From NCBI GenBank assembly GCA_023548195.1, contig JAJHZJ010000751.1:434001-498000 (forward strand): DNA of 64,000 nucleotides, in the 5' to 3' direction. The notes under the pieces are model-generated. The model was given only the letters and a program-made list of their open reading frames with translations, was not told the DNA's origin and did not search any database. The first letter of the stretch is position 1; the number at the start of each line of letters is the position of its first letter. Of the stretch, positions 34,036 through 45,794 are shown one piece after another. Source of the stretch: Bettongia penicillata ogilbyi (taxonomy: Eukaryota > Chordata > Mammalia > Diprotodontia > Potoroidae). A program made the translations under genes and the position numbers.

Positions 34036-34746
34036 TCTTCTTTCTTCCATCTCTTCTTTCTCTTCTTCTTTCTTCTTTTTATCCTCTTCCTGATATTGGT
34101 CCTATTTTTCTCTTCTTTCTCCTTTTCCTCCTCCTTTCCCTTTCTTCTTTCATGTTCTCCACCTCCTCCTCTTTCCCCTCCTCTTCCTCCTCCTTTTTCT
34201 CCTCTTTCTTCTTCTTCTTCTCCTTCTCCTCCTCCTCTTTCTCTTCGTCTTCTTCTTCTTCTTGTTCGTCTTCTTCTTCGTCTTCTTCGTCTTCTTCTTC
34301 GTCTTCTTCATCTTCTTCTTCGTCTTCTACTTCTTCTTCTTCTTCTTTGTCTTCTACTTCTCCTCCTCCTCCTCTTTCTCTTCTTCTTCGTCTTCTTCTT
34401 CATCTTCTACTTCTTCTTCTTCTACTTCTTCTTCGTCTTCTTCTTCTTCATCTTCTACTTCTTCTTCGTCTTCTACTTCTTCTTCTACTTCTTCTTCGTC
34501 TTCTTCTTCTTCATCTTCTACTTCTTCGTCTTCTACTTCTTCTTCTTCTTCATCTTCTTCGTCTTCTTCTTCGTCTTCGTCTTCTTCATCTTCTTCTTCG
34601 TCTTCTTCTTCTTCGTCTTCTTCTTCATCTTCTTCATCTTCTTCGTCTTCTTCTTCGTCTTCTACTTCTTCTTCATCTTCTTCTTCTTCTTCTTCTTCTT
34701 CTTCTTCTTCTTCTTCTTCTTCTTCTTCTTCTTCTTCTTCTTCTTT
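34036..34746. repeat. ~700 bp (TTC)n/(GAA)n array with variant units
   Basis: The plus strand is almost pure pyrimidine. The left part (34036-34255) is loose C/T, the middle (34255-34675) is TTC units with scattered GTC, ATC and TAC variants in recurring short blocks, and 34676-34744 is perfect TTC (about 23 units). The three plus-strand frames of 178-267 codons (poly-Ser, Leu, Phe) are artefacts of the repeat. Long GAA/TTC tracts are known to form triplex or sticky DNA and to impede transcription. Confidence 0.97.
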
Positions 34747-37120
34747 TTCCCCTCCCCCTCCTCAAAAGAATGATAGATTAAAACACAGGAAGACATAGAT
34801 TCAAATATCAAGTAATTGATATCTAACCACCGGTAAGTCAAATAACCTCTCTTTCCTTCAAGCCCTTCCCCTATTTGAGTTGTCACCTGTATTGCTGGGT
34901 GGAGTTTACAATTAGAGAAAATTGTTTTATTATACATTAAATTTGTAATGCAGTGCTATTGACAGCATTAAAATGATATTCAAGATAAGGTAACTACAAA
35001 TTAAATTTAATGGTATTTGGTTTTTATTTTTTTAAAGGCTAACCTCTCAAGTTTATTTAAAATACATTTTGTTAGCAGTCATATTCCCTGCTTTCTAAAA
35101 TATTTTAATAATTCCAAACATTATTTTGATAATTAGTGTTATACTAGTCAAAATATGATAGGCTACTTAGCCCAAGGGATTAGTAACTGGATGTAAAACT
35201 TTTCAACTCTATACTGGTAGATAATAAAGTCATTAGAGTTTATATAATGATATGCCTTGTTCCACATCACAGCTAGCTCAGATTTGAAACCCATGAAGAA
35301 TTAACTAAACATATCTAATGCAACTTCCTTATCATAACTAGCACAATTGTCTGTATTAATTGTTATCATCGCTTATAGTCTACAGCATTATTCCTCCCTA
35401 GCTCAGTTGCTGCCACACAGGAAGAATGAAGGGTTGCTGGCTAAAGAGAGGAAATGGAAATGAGTTGTTTTATGTACTGTATCTCCAAACTGAGGACTTA
35501 TTTCATTTGCCTGGCCCACCAACCTTCCCCTGCTTTACAATCACTACCTTAACTTCTTTTTTAATAGCTTTTTTATTTTTTTTGACTTTTTTCCAAAACT
35601 TCCAGATATTATTTGAATATTAGCATTAGGTTCACAAAAATGATTGTGAACCATTTCTCTTTCTGGTTTGCATCCTTTTGACATTACTTTAATTGTAATT
35701 CATCAAAGAGGGACCCAGATATGATAGTTCTCAGACCTGCATTTCTGATGATATGTGAAGTAGTAATGACTTCACAATCTGAAAGTGAATCTACTGAAAT
35801 CAAGAGACTGTTAATATTCTCCTATTGACAGGGAATACTGTGACCTCTTGATGGGGACTTATGTATTAAGAGTTCTCCTATCCTCCTTGGGTCACTTTAT
35901 TCACAATAATAAGCCATTGCTAATGAGTTCCCTAGTTAGTAAATGTTGGATGAAATGTATATAAGATTTTGAATACATTGTGCTAAAATAGAAAGAGAGA
36001 GAAAGGAGGGAGAAATTTTTTTCCACTGGAGATTTAGTTGAACATTTACCATTTACCACACCTCTGGTCATAGCTCTGACTATTATTATCCACAAATTTT
36101 CTACGTCCATCTTCATAAATGCAGAAATTCCTTTATCTAATCATAAAATATTATTATTGAAACTTTCCCTCTGCCTGACAACTTTTAACACTCTTCTGTC
36201 TCTTAGCCAAGACCTCCAAACCCTTCAATCTTTGATTCTTTTCTATACTGTCACCCATACATTAGTTACAATCTCCTCTCTTCTCAAATTTGACCATTTG
36301 GTAAACCAAATTTGAATTCTGTACTGTGCTTTTTTCTGGAGTCCCTTCGCCCTATATCTTATTATCAACCTTGCTCTGCCATGTCTTAGTGTTGGATCAC
36401 CTCCACCATTAATTTGCTTTTACTCCTACACATCTACTGCTGAAGAAAGCTGGAGGAATCCTTATGGGGTCCACTGCAAATTTGCATTACATAATTTCAG
36501 AAGTATGTGAGTAGGAGCGAAAGAGGTGGAGATAATTATGTAGGGTTGCTTTTGGCATAGTGTCTTGATAAGACATGGCAGCAAGGGATTCAGTGTAGAA
36601 GATAGGATAGAGTTGAAATGGTTCATCAAAGGGATAAGATGGAAAGGGAGGAGAATATAGCTAAGAATGCCCTGGGAAAATTCACAGGGATGGAAAAAAT
36701 GCATGTTATGCTAAGGACAAAGAATCAAAGTAATAAGGTAAGGGGGTGAAAGACAAAAGAAAATGATGGAATAATAAAAGTTTATGAGCAGATAAAAGCA
36801 CTTGAGTGATCATGAACATAGTAGAGGAATACATGGATGATAAGTCAAAGGTATAACTTCCTCTGCATCTGAACTAAGATTGAGGAGCAGATTATGGGAA
36901 ATGAGTAGATTGGTGGGAGAGGGGAGGAGCTTAAGGTAGTCTCTGCAGGGCAACAAGGAAGGCTGAATGATTACTTAAGATGATTATAGATGCTGATTTA
37001 TTCTTTTCTAGGTGATAGGTCATCACATCATCTACAATTCAATAATAGTAAATGTGAAATAATTACTGCTCATCCAAAGAAAATAAAATGAAACAAAGCC
37101 TATAACTTCTGCTTCTTTTA
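34747..37120. other. No gene recognised
   Basis: About 2.4 kb with no coding frame of note and no clear repeat, apart from a T-rich patch around 35552-35595. The small frames (35426-35623, 36462-36704) lack recognisable features. Confidence 0.4.
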
Positions 37121-37135
37121 AGAACCAGTGACACT

Positions 37136-37286
37136 GGGGCAGCTAAGTGGTGCAGTGGATAGAAGACAGGTCATGGAGTCAGGAGCACCTGAGTTTAAAT
37201 CCAGTCTCAGACAAGTGTTTCCAAGCTGTCCGACTCGGGCAATTCACTTAACCCCAATTGCCTCGAAAATAAATAAATGAATCAAG
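37136..37286 (+). mobile_element. WSINE1-like tRNA-derived SINE with target-site duplications
   Basis: Complete short SINE: 'ggggcagctaagtggtgcag' start, box A 'gtggtgcagtggatagaaga', box B region 'gagtttaaatccagt', 'ttaaccccaattgcctcg' end and 'aaaataaataaatga' tail. It lacks the second module of the composite SINEs at 32173 and 52430. Flanked by 13 bp 'gaaccagtgacac' (37122-37134) and 'gaatcagtgacac' (37287-37299), one mismatch. Confidence 0.9.
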
Positions 37287-37442
37287 GAATCAGTGACACC
37301 AAAGCCCCTGAATCATAGTGAAGAATAACTTAAATACAATATGACATTCGAGTTAAGCAGGGCTTTACTTAGGAGGTTACCTACCATTGTGCAAATTGTA
37401 ATTCAAATCTCTCTCTCTCTTTCTCTCTCCCTCCCGGTGAGA

Positions 37443-37485
37443 AAGAGATAGACAGACAGGCAGATGGACGGACGGACAGATGGGC

Positions 37486-37553
<68 letters not shown>
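37443..37553. repeat. (GACA/GACG)-(GATA)n compound microsatellite
   Basis: A variable lead of GACA, GGCA and GACG units (37449-37490) becomes about 16 perfect GATA units to 37553. A TC-rich stretch precedes it at 37411-37436. Minus-strand frames with Leu-Ser-Ile-Tyr repeats are artefacts. Confidence 0.95.
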
Positions 37554-37556
<3 letters not shown>

Positions 37557-37559
37557 TTG

Positions 37560-39230
37560 TTTTTTGTTTCCTAGACCAAAGATCCATTGAAACAAATGAA
37601 ACCAAGTTTATGCCATTGACTTGAAAGGATTTTCTGGGCATGAAGGGAATTTCCAAAAAAGCCAAAGGGCATGATAATCAGCCTAAAATTAAATTCACTC
37701 CTCATGGCCCAGCACTCAAACCCCCAATACAATAGAATGTACAACCTCTAAGCAAAGGATGAAATAGACAACAATACTGAAGACAACTCTGATAATTGAG
37801 GATTCACTTTAAAGAGTGGTACAAAGCAACAGCTGATGATTCATTATGGGGAAAGGTTTCAAGTGTACATTTTTAATTCCTAAAGAGCTCTTACTTATTT
37901 TTAATCAAAATGCTAAGCATTGCACTTTAGAAATGTGTCTCAATAAAAAATTTCCCAAACAACAGGAAAAGATAGTCAAGATTCATTGATTTCATGTAAA
38001 CTTGGCATGAATACAAGGTACCATGTGCTGATGGGGTAAGTGTGACAGTTGAAAAGCAGGTGAACAAGGAGGAAAGTCAGTTCATGTGGATCTGCAAATC
38101 TCTGCCATTTTGCTTGTCCACCATTTCAAAGTTTGATCACGCTGTGGTGCAATTCTCCTGGTGCCGTGCTATTTGGCAAATGTTCTACTTGGTTATGTTT
38201 TGTTACCCTGGGCATGCCATTAGACAAAATTGCGACAAGAGACATCAGTAAAGAGTAGAAAGCTTCAGATTCTTCAAATCACAATTGTTATTAATACTAT
38301 TAAAATGCTAATTGGTATTTAGTGGAGATTCAGTTGCAGTTCTGCTTAGGCTGCAGTATCTGAGGCAAGGCTTGTTTGTTCCCTAAAGGAGAGAAAATTC
38401 ACTTTTGTTTAATTTATATCAGCAAGAAGGCATTCCAAGGAGGTACACAGAAATGACTGCAGACCTCCTAGGGTTGGAGCCACCTTCAGTTTCACCTCAC
38501 ACTAGGTGGTCCTTAATTGCCACTACAGAATGCCTGGCTCTAACTCATTGTTTGCACTGTTCATGACCTTGGATGCAAACTAGAGCATTATGAATTAATC
38601 CCTGTAATATTTTGTGTTTAACATCTGTGTTGTCACCAGTCATTATTCAGAGCACACACACAAAAACACAGTCATTTCTATCTCCTACTGAATTTTTTAA
38701 GTCAGGTTTTTGCTGTTGTTTTTGTTTTTTGGCTAGCTGCCAACCATGTTATCAAAATGCACATGTGGCCCAAAGCTTCCAAAAGAAATAAAGTAGATTC
38801 TTTTGGTTAGGATTCATATTATGGAATTTAAGAGGTATTTGTAAATTAAAATATATCACCTATTTGGAGAGATAACAGGAGATTTTAAAATATTAAAAAT
38901 TCCTTTTTATGTTTCCTATCTATAGGAAAACATCTTGTATGTAAATAATCATGTTGTTTTCTTTTCTGAGCTCAATTCCGGTCCCAGGCTCACATTTAGG
39001 AAGATCTGTAAAGCATAAGTTCAATACAAATGCAGCATATTTTAATATTTATCAACATAAATCCAAAAACAAAACCTTAATAGCAAAGTACATAAAATGA
39101 AGGATATCTTCAAGAAAAAGTGAATCAATAAAAAGTTCATTTGTCTTAATAAAAACTTTTCAATGACCATAGGGTAAAAACTCAAATTAAAACAGTAAAA
39201 ACACAGATTAAAACATATTTACCCACATAG
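37560..39230. other. No gene recognised
   Basis: About 1.7 kb, repeat-poor. A 69-codon frame at 38042-38251 has no domain or homologue that I recognise and nothing marking it as an exon. Confidence 0.4.
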
Positions 39231-39232
<2 letters not shown>

Positions 39233-39298
<66 letters not shown>

Positions 39299-39299
39299 G

Positions 39300-39347
<48 letters not shown>
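39233..39347. repeat. (TC)n-(CA)n compound microsatellite
   Basis: About 78 bp of TC units with two isolated CG interruptions ('tcgctc') near 39279 and 39299, then about 18 CA units. Confidence 0.95.
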
Positions 39348-39348
<1 letters not shown>

Positions 39349-39896
39349 AAGTTGAGCTTGTGAATGAGCCCAACTATTTAAGAGATTAGTTTCCCACTGA
39401 ACACCAGAGACAACACCTGCAGCTGAAATAAATTCCCTGCAATCTTGCTGAGAACTAGCTCAACACAAATTTGCTGTGTTGCTGTGATGCTGAAAATAAT
39501 ATTCACTAAAATAATTCAGGATAAAGGTAATTATAAGTGCTAGATACTATACCTCACCAGTTGAAGGGAGATAGATACCCACTGTATATAACCAATACAA
39601 GCATGACATCAGAAATGACTGTAGAAAGAATGGTTTGAGTAGAAGCCATGCTGTTTGATTTTAATTTTCTTCATTAGAAACAGTGCAAGGCCAAAATTGG
39701 TTATGAAAAGAATGATCTTTATATAAAAATATGGGACCATCCTGTGATTTTATTGGAGAAGGGAACTCCCAGTGAGGAAATTCCCTTTATCAATACAGAG
39801 CAATCTAGGAATTTGATCTGAAATGTACAATGTTAATATGGTTGCCAGGGACAAGGAGAGGCTAATGGACTTATTGACACTCAGTCAGTAAGAGTC

Positions 39897-40120
39897 AAAG
39901 GCTGTTATTGTTGTATTTGCCCTTCTTTCTCAAATAAGACCATAACATCAAGATGATGACATGACTTGCAGTTGACTTTGATTTGAGTGAGGGAGGGCTG
40001 TGCAAGGTTACCAACCTCACTTTCTTCTCCTGACCCATCTGGGTCCAGTGGTCTGATATCCATCAGGATGACTGGAGATGGTCCAGGACACAATCTTGGC
40101 CCTCTCAGGCTAAGGTCTTA
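39897..40120 (-). mobile_element. WALLSI-type SINE, 3' module only
   Basis: Reverse complement reads 'ccatctccagtcatcctgat', 'cagccctccctcactcaaat', 'caagtcatgtcatcatcttg' and 'gagaaagaagggcaaatac'. The tRNA head is missing. The 3' end with 'gaagggcaa' resembles the RTE-X-like 3' end 'gaaggacaa'. Confidence 0.85.
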
Positions 40121-40139
40121 TCACATTCTCACTTTGAGT

Positions 40140-41530
40140 GAGGTGCATCCATTCAATGAACAGGTTTTTCTTTTTACATTAGTCATGTTGTAAAGAAGAA
40201 CTTGAACCAAACGCAGAAATTATGAGAAACAAAATAAACCAAAACAAAAATAGTCTGCTTTGCTCTGCACTCAGACTGCATAGTTCTTTCTCTGGATGTG
40301 GATAGTATTTTCTATCCTGGGTCTTTTGGAGTTGTCTAAGATCCTTGCATTGCTGAGAAGAGCTAAGTTTATCAAAGTTAGTCATTGTACAATGTGACTG
40401 TACTTATGCACAATCTTCTCCTGGTTCTGCTCACTTCACTAAACATCAATTCATATGTCTTTCCAGGTTTTTTCAAAGTCTGCCTGATTATTTCTTATAT
40501 CATAATACTATTCCATCACATTCATATACCACAACTTATTCAACCATTCCCCAACTGATGGGCATCCCCTCAATTTCCAATTCTTGGCCACTATAAAAGG
40601 AGCTGCTATAAGTACTTTTTACATATGGATCCTTTTCCCATCTCTTTGGGATATGGTCCTAGAAGTGGTATTGCTGTGTCAAAGGTTAAGCACTTTTTTA
40701 TAATGCTTTGGGAATATTTCCAAATTGCTCTCCAGAATGGTTGAATCAGTTTACAACTCCACCAACAATGCATGTGATCCAATTTTCACCTCTCTCCAGC
40801 ATTTGTAATTTTCCTGTTTTGTCATGTTAGCCAATCTGATAGGTATGATGTGGTACCTAAGAATTTTTTTTTAATTTGCATTTCTCTAATCAGTGGTGAG
40901 AGAACATTTTATATGAATATAGATAGCATTGATTTCTTCACCTGAAAGCTGCCTATTCATATCCTTTGACTATTTATCAATTGGAGGATTACTTGTTTTC
41001 TTATAAATTTGGCTCAGTAGACTACATATATTTTAGACATGAGGGCTTCATCAGAAGCATTGGCTATGAAAATTGTTTCCAACTTTCTGATTTCCTTCTA
41101 ATCTTGGTTACATTGGTTTTGACTGTGGTATCACCTTATATGTTCAAATCATGTACCTATTTTTACTTTATCTTGGTATATGGTATGAGATATTAGTCTA
41201 CACCTACTTTCTGCGAAAAAAAAATGTTTTCCAAACAACATTCCTTTTTAACATTAGTTTTATGCTTCTTAGATGTATAAATGCTTCCCTTCTCCATATA
41301 TTTGACAGGTAAACTATTCTTTGTTCTTCTAATTTGCTTATGGTATCACCCTTTATAACTGAATCATTATCTATTCAAGCTTTTCTTGGTATAGGGTGTG
41401 AGATGGTTGTTTATGCCTAGTTTCTGCGAAACTGTTTTCCAATTTTCCCAGCAGGTTTTTTTCTCAAATAGTGAGTTATTTTCTCAGAAACTGAAGTTTT
41501 TGGGCTTACCATCTATTTCATTTTTTAAAA
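40140..41530 (-). mobile_element. L1 3' portion, antisense
   Basis: Plus-strand words such as 'cattagtcatgttgtaaag', 'ctgctcacttcactaaacat', 'accattccccaactgatggg' and 'gaatatttccaaattgctct' are the exact reverse of the L1 3' UTR and ORF2 tail seen in sense at 23215-24068. Upstream (minus) parts continue to about 41530, with duplicated-looking words 'ctttctgcgaaa' at 41209 and 'gtttctgcgaaac' at 41420. No intact frame. Confidence 0.8.
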
Positions 41531-42041
41531 AACAATGAGAAAGCTAGAATGCAGCCTGGCAGAAATTAGAATTAGACCAACACAATATACCACATTCAAC
41601 AATAAATTATTTGCTCTTGATAATGAAAATTGATCATATTTTATAAAAAAAATTATAAAAATGAATCACATTTTTGTCTTAAATGAAAAATTGAGAGAAT
41701 GTAAAAGATGAAATGTATTTGTTTATGTGAAACTGGAAAATTACTGTATAAGGAAAATGAAATTACATAGAATAAGAAGGGATATTTCTGAATAGGAAAA
41801 ATTATTTCTATGAAATTTATTTGATGGGGATTTGTAATCCTATATTAGACCTGCATAACTTGTAAACCTTTTCAGGAGTCAGATAAATTAGAGTAAAGAC
41901 AGACTGATGATGACTTGTTGCTGGGGGTCACATTACAAACAGGAGAATGCACAGCGGCAACCCTGCATTTTTCATGGGCAAGCACTTTATGGACCATATG
42001 TTGTGCAGGCCTGTCTTCTAGGTAATAAGTTAACAGATATG

Positions 42042-42042
<1 letters not shown>

Positions 42043-42079
<37 letters not shown>

Positions 42080-42262
42080 ATAATACAGGCAACCTATATA
42101 TGTGTGTATGTATATGTTTGTGCATCTTGTTTGTATCCTATATCAATATGTTGATATATTCAAATATGTAGCATTTCTGTACAATATGCATCTGTATGTA
42201 TTTATGTATGCATATAGAATGCGCCTGTGTTTGTGTGTGTGAGTGTACACATATATATGCAA
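42043..42262. repeat. (TA)n-(TG)n microsatellite and degenerate TATG tail
   Basis: A perfect TA run (42043-42062) switches to TG (42063-42080), followed by ~180 bp of degenerate 'tatgtatgt' and 'tgtgtgtg' words. Confidence 0.9.
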
Positions 42263-42493
42263 ACAAGTGAATGAGAAGGTGCTTTATCTCTTTTGCTCTG
42301 AAGAGGTGGGAGGTCTGAGGGTATCATGTTACACGTATTTTAAGATCTTTTTGATGTATCATTGATTACTTTTGCATTGTTTTCCTTTAAAATGGAATTG
42401 GTTATATGTGCTTTCTCTCTGGGTTGAGGGAGGAGGATATTGGGAAAAAAGTGAATTAAAAAGAATAATCTGAATCATGAGATCAGGGGAAAG

Positions 42494-42755
42494 GAACAAG
42501 CATTTATTAAGCACCTACTATGTGCGAGGCATTGTAGTAATCTCTTTACAGATATTAGCTCATCTGTTCACCGAAACAATCCTAAAAATAGGTACTACTA
42601 GGGTCCTTATTTTATAGTGTGGAAACTGAGGGAGAAAGTAGTTATGTAAGTTGCCTAAAGTTACATATCTAGTAATTGTCTGAAACTGAATTTGTACTCA
42701 GGCTTTCCTCACTCCACAGAACTCTGCACCACTGTGCCACCTGGGATAACTACCA
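42494..42755 (-). repeat. MIR-like SINE, antisense, long copy
   Basis: Plus strand: 'acaagcatttattaagcacc', 'tactatgtgcgaggcattg', 'tctttacagatattagctca', 'tggaaactgagggagaaag' and 'ctgcaccactgtgccacctg'. Together these are the reverse of tail, core and tRNA head. The frame at 42676-43005 starts within it and is not a gene. Confidence 0.8.
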
Positions 42756-43126
42756 TATATTTAGCATTCACAGGGACTTCTATAACCATCCAGCTTGGCA
42801 CAAAAACTTCGGAAAGGAAAATATACAGGCAATATCTGAATTGACCACTGATTCAAATATTTTGAAGTATAGGTCACATATTTCCTGGATGCACATAAAG
42901 GCTTTCTGTTTTTTTGTTGGTTTGTTTCAAAACTTTGCATTTATAACATTTGATTTAGTATATTGTCTCCCCTTCCAGTTAGTTACTGAGGGTGTCCGAG
43001 TTTAAATTAATAAAGCCACACATATATTTTACAGAAATGCCTAGTATACTTTGCCATTCTTGTGAATCAGTTATTCATCAGTCAAATAGATACTATAGAA
43101 AGGAGTCTCATAGTTTTTAAGATCTT

Positions 43127-43250
43127 TCTCCCTCTAGATTGTGAATTTTGTGAGGGCAAGTAATGTTGCTTTTCATTTTTAGTATTTCCACTCCTAGCAT
43201 AGTGCTTTACACATAGCTGGTACTCAATGAGTACTTATTGAGTTGAACTT
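43127..43250 (+). repeat. L2-like 3' terminal relic
   Basis: 'attgtgaattttgtgagggc', 'tagcatagtgctttacacat' and 'tggtactcaatgagtactta' match the L2-type terminal region ('agggcagggactgt', 'gcacatagtaggtactcaataaat'). Confidence 0.65.
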
Positions 43251-43261
43251 ATTTTTTTATT

Positions 43262-43345
43262 TTAAAAGTATTTAACTGGTGACTGATTGCCAAGCACTGT
43301 GCTAAGCAGTAGGAGTACCATGGGGAAAAAGAAGCCCATCACAGT
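43262..43345 (+). repeat. L2-like fragment
   Basis: 'gattgccaagcactgtgcta' and 'agcagtaggagtacca' match the L2-type 'ccaggcactgtgctaagc' region. Short. Confidence 0.55.
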
Positions 43346-43790
43346 GGTATGGGATCCATGAATCTGACCAGCCCAGAGGAATTTCAGAGGACAGAAAAAA
43401 GCAATGATTATAGTGAAAGTGGTTGGGGGAACAGACCCAGAACTCTGAAGCCACTACAATGTTCTAAGACAATGCAAGAGGAAGAAGGCAGCCAACAGGA
43501 TGACTGAGAGAAAGGAACAAAAGGGACCGAGCTGCATTTCATCAGTATCTCACAGCATCATTCCTATTTCCTTCCCTCCATAGGTTGAGGCAATTAATCT
43601 ACTGAGCCCCAAAGGGCAACTTAAGGAAATAGACTGTCAACAGAACTGAGAGGAAAGAAAAGTAGAGAATTACCTTCTGTGCTATCTTACTGTGGCCTTG
43701 GAGCAACGTCCTCACTGGTCCCCTGTAGCAGCAAGCACCCTGACACATCCAGGATGACCTGCTAGCACAGGTTCCCAGATATGCCGTCTA
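43346..43790. other. Unrecognised sequence before repeat X copy 2
   Basis: About 450 bp, slightly GC-richer than the surroundings. No coding frame and no repeat identified. It could be part of the same element as repeat X, but copy 1 has no matching upstream part. Confidence 0.35.
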
Positions 43791-43794
43791 AAGG

Positions 43795-44285
43795 GAAAGT
43801 AACTTTTGAGGGGTCAACAACCTTCTTTAATCACATATACTAAAGGAGAAAATGCAAGCAACGAAATAAAGACTAATCGACAAGGCTTCTAACTGTGTGA
43901 ATACAAGCAATACATGAATCAGATCAACAGACAGCTCCAATTATCTGACCATTACACACGCACATGGTTACCAGAGAAAGAAGCACCAACATCTGGGTTT
44001 TCAAAAACAGTTTAATGGCTACCCAGAGTCTCATCTGGCACACAAATCTTCTTTCAGAGAGTAAGCCCAAAAGCAGAACCTCCCATCAAAATATATATAC
44101 AATTTTCTGAGCCAGAGGACATGACCCTCATGACCCAGTGTGTCATTAGAAATTAACAAAAGGTGTGAGCTTTCCTACAAAACAAGTCTCCCCTAATCAA
44201 GTTTTCCTTAGTGGGCTCCACTTGAGGACTATTAATGGATGGGGAAGATCCTGACTCTCTGTTATATCTTCCCAATATGGAACAC
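43795..44285. repeat. Unclassified interspersed repeat X, copy 2
   Basis: Collinear with 10630-11075 along its length, but about 45 bp longer. The extra bases include 'cagaggacatgaccctcatg' and 'aagtctcccctaatcaagtt' segments. It contains AATAAA at about 43886 and a 'tatatatac' stretch near 44093. Two copies with the same internal order but unrelated flanks show that it is an interspersed element. Confidence 0.55.
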
Positions 44286-44344
44286 CAAATAGTTCAATCA
44301 AAACTTGTAATCAGGAGAGAAGTTTAAAGAGATAGAAGGTGCAG

Positions 44345-44402
44345 TGGAATATAATATAATATATTATATAATATATTATAATGGAATATAATATAAATAA
44401 AT
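44345..44402. repeat. AT-rich 'ataat' short tandem repeat
   Basis: Imperfect 'ataatatattat' units, partly palindromic. Confidence 0.8.
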
Positions 44403-44864
44403 GATAGGTACTTACTTAACGGTAATTAACACAGAAAAGGAAAATCTAATTTCTGATTGCACCAAAAACTAATAGAGACTGATAAAAAGATCATAAATGA
44501 GAGTGTAGTGAGAAGTAAGAAGGCCTCAGAATTAGGAAGACTAGAATTCAAGTTCAGCCTCGGATTCGTGTTGGCTTTCTGTCCTTTAGGTTGCCATCTA
44601 GGGATCTTATGTTGCCAAGGAGGTGCTAATTTGTACTGGAAGAGGCAATTTACTCACTAGGGAGTTCCATCTACAGTAATTATCACAGGTCCAGAATTTA
44701 TCTCCTATCTGGAAATCTGATAACAATGGAGAAAAGGGTCAACAATCAAGAAAATATCCAACATGACAAACAAGTATTTCACTCTCAAGGAAATAGAGTA
44801 GATAACTTTCAAGAAAAGTACAAGCAGTGTAACAGATTGTATCATCTGCCTTGTGCCGAATTGT

Positions 44865-44985
44865 CTACATATATACATACATATACACACAAACACACAT
44901 GTGTATGTATGTATACACACAAAAATGTATATATGTGCATATATGTATATATGTGTGTTTATATGTATATAGATAATTCTATGTA
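44865..44985. repeat. TATG/CACA variable microsatellite
   Basis: Alternating 'catacatac', 'acacacaaacacac', 'gtatgtatgtat' and 'tatatgtgcatata' words over about 120 bp. The cysteine- and tyrosine-rich frames on both strands derive from it. Confidence 0.85.
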
Positions 44986-45107
44986 ACTAAATTATATTTG
45001 TGCACATATATATGCATTCATTTGCACAACCAAACTATAAAAGAAAAAATATTGTACATGAAACCACAAAGTACAATTCCAAATAACTGTGTCAATATCT
45101 ATTTGTT

Positions 45108-45158
45108 ATGTCTATATCTATATCTATCTATCCATACATATATATATATATATGTTCA
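45108..45158. repeat. (TATC)n-(TA)n microsatellite
   Basis: 'ctatatctatatctatctat' type units followed by a TA run, directly at the 3' end of the antisense SINE at 45160, as expected for a tail-derived array. Confidence 0.85.
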
Positions 45159-45159
45159 T

Positions 45160-45400
45160 GTTGTTGGGTCATTTCAGTGGTGTCCAACTTCATGTGACCA
45201 ATTTTGGGGTATCCTTGCGAAAGACACTGGAGTGTTTTACCATTTCCTTCCACAGTTCATTTTACAGATGAGGAAATTGAGGCAAAAAGAGTTAAATGAC
45301 TTGCCGAGGGTCACACAGCTAGTAAGTGTGTGAGGTCAAACTTGAATTCAAGGCCTCATGAATTCAGGGTAAGTGCTATTCAATGGGATACATAGGTGCC
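45160..45400 (-). repeat. MIR/THER-like SINE, antisense, nearly complete
   Basis: Plus strand: 'gttgttgggtcatttcagtg', 'tggagtgttttaccatttcc', 'cattttacagatgaggaaat', 'agggtcacacagctagtaag' and 'tgaattcaaggcctcatgaa'. It carries the MIR core and the same 3' end as the fragment at 967-1095. Confidence 0.85.
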
Positions 45401-45522
45401 CCATATGTGTGTATGTGTGTGTGTACACTATAAAAAAATTCAAAATGTCACTTTAAAACCTATCCTGCTTATGTATTTTCTTCTGAATTTCCTTCTGTTA
45501 CTATCTACATATAAAAAAAGTA

Positions 45523-45660
45523 ATGATTTTCCTCCTTCTATTCCTTCTTCCTTTTCTTCTTTCCCTCCTTTCCTTCCTCCTCTTTCTTTCTTTTCCATCT
45601 TTCCTTCCTCCCTCTCTTTTACTTTTTCATTATCTTTCTTTATTTCTTTCTTCCATTAGT
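45523..45660. repeat. CT-rich polypyrimidine stretch
   Basis: About 140 bp of 'ttcc', 'ttct' and 'tttc' words without a fixed period. The Phe/Ser/Leu-rich frames over it are artefacts. Confidence 0.85.
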
Positions 45661-45794
45661 ATAATAATATTGCTAGTTCCCAATTCCATCCAGGATCTAC
45701 CCCAGTTCCAATTCAGATAAACAAATAAATCATTATGGCATATAAACATGATGCAGCCAAATAAATTTCCATGTTGACCATGACCATGAGTTCC

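Noticed and set aside
33978..34798. Open frames of 178-267 codons rich in Ser, Leu or Phe
   Set aside because: All three plus-strand frames stay open only because the DNA is a TTC repeat lacking stop codons; composition follows the repeat in each frame.
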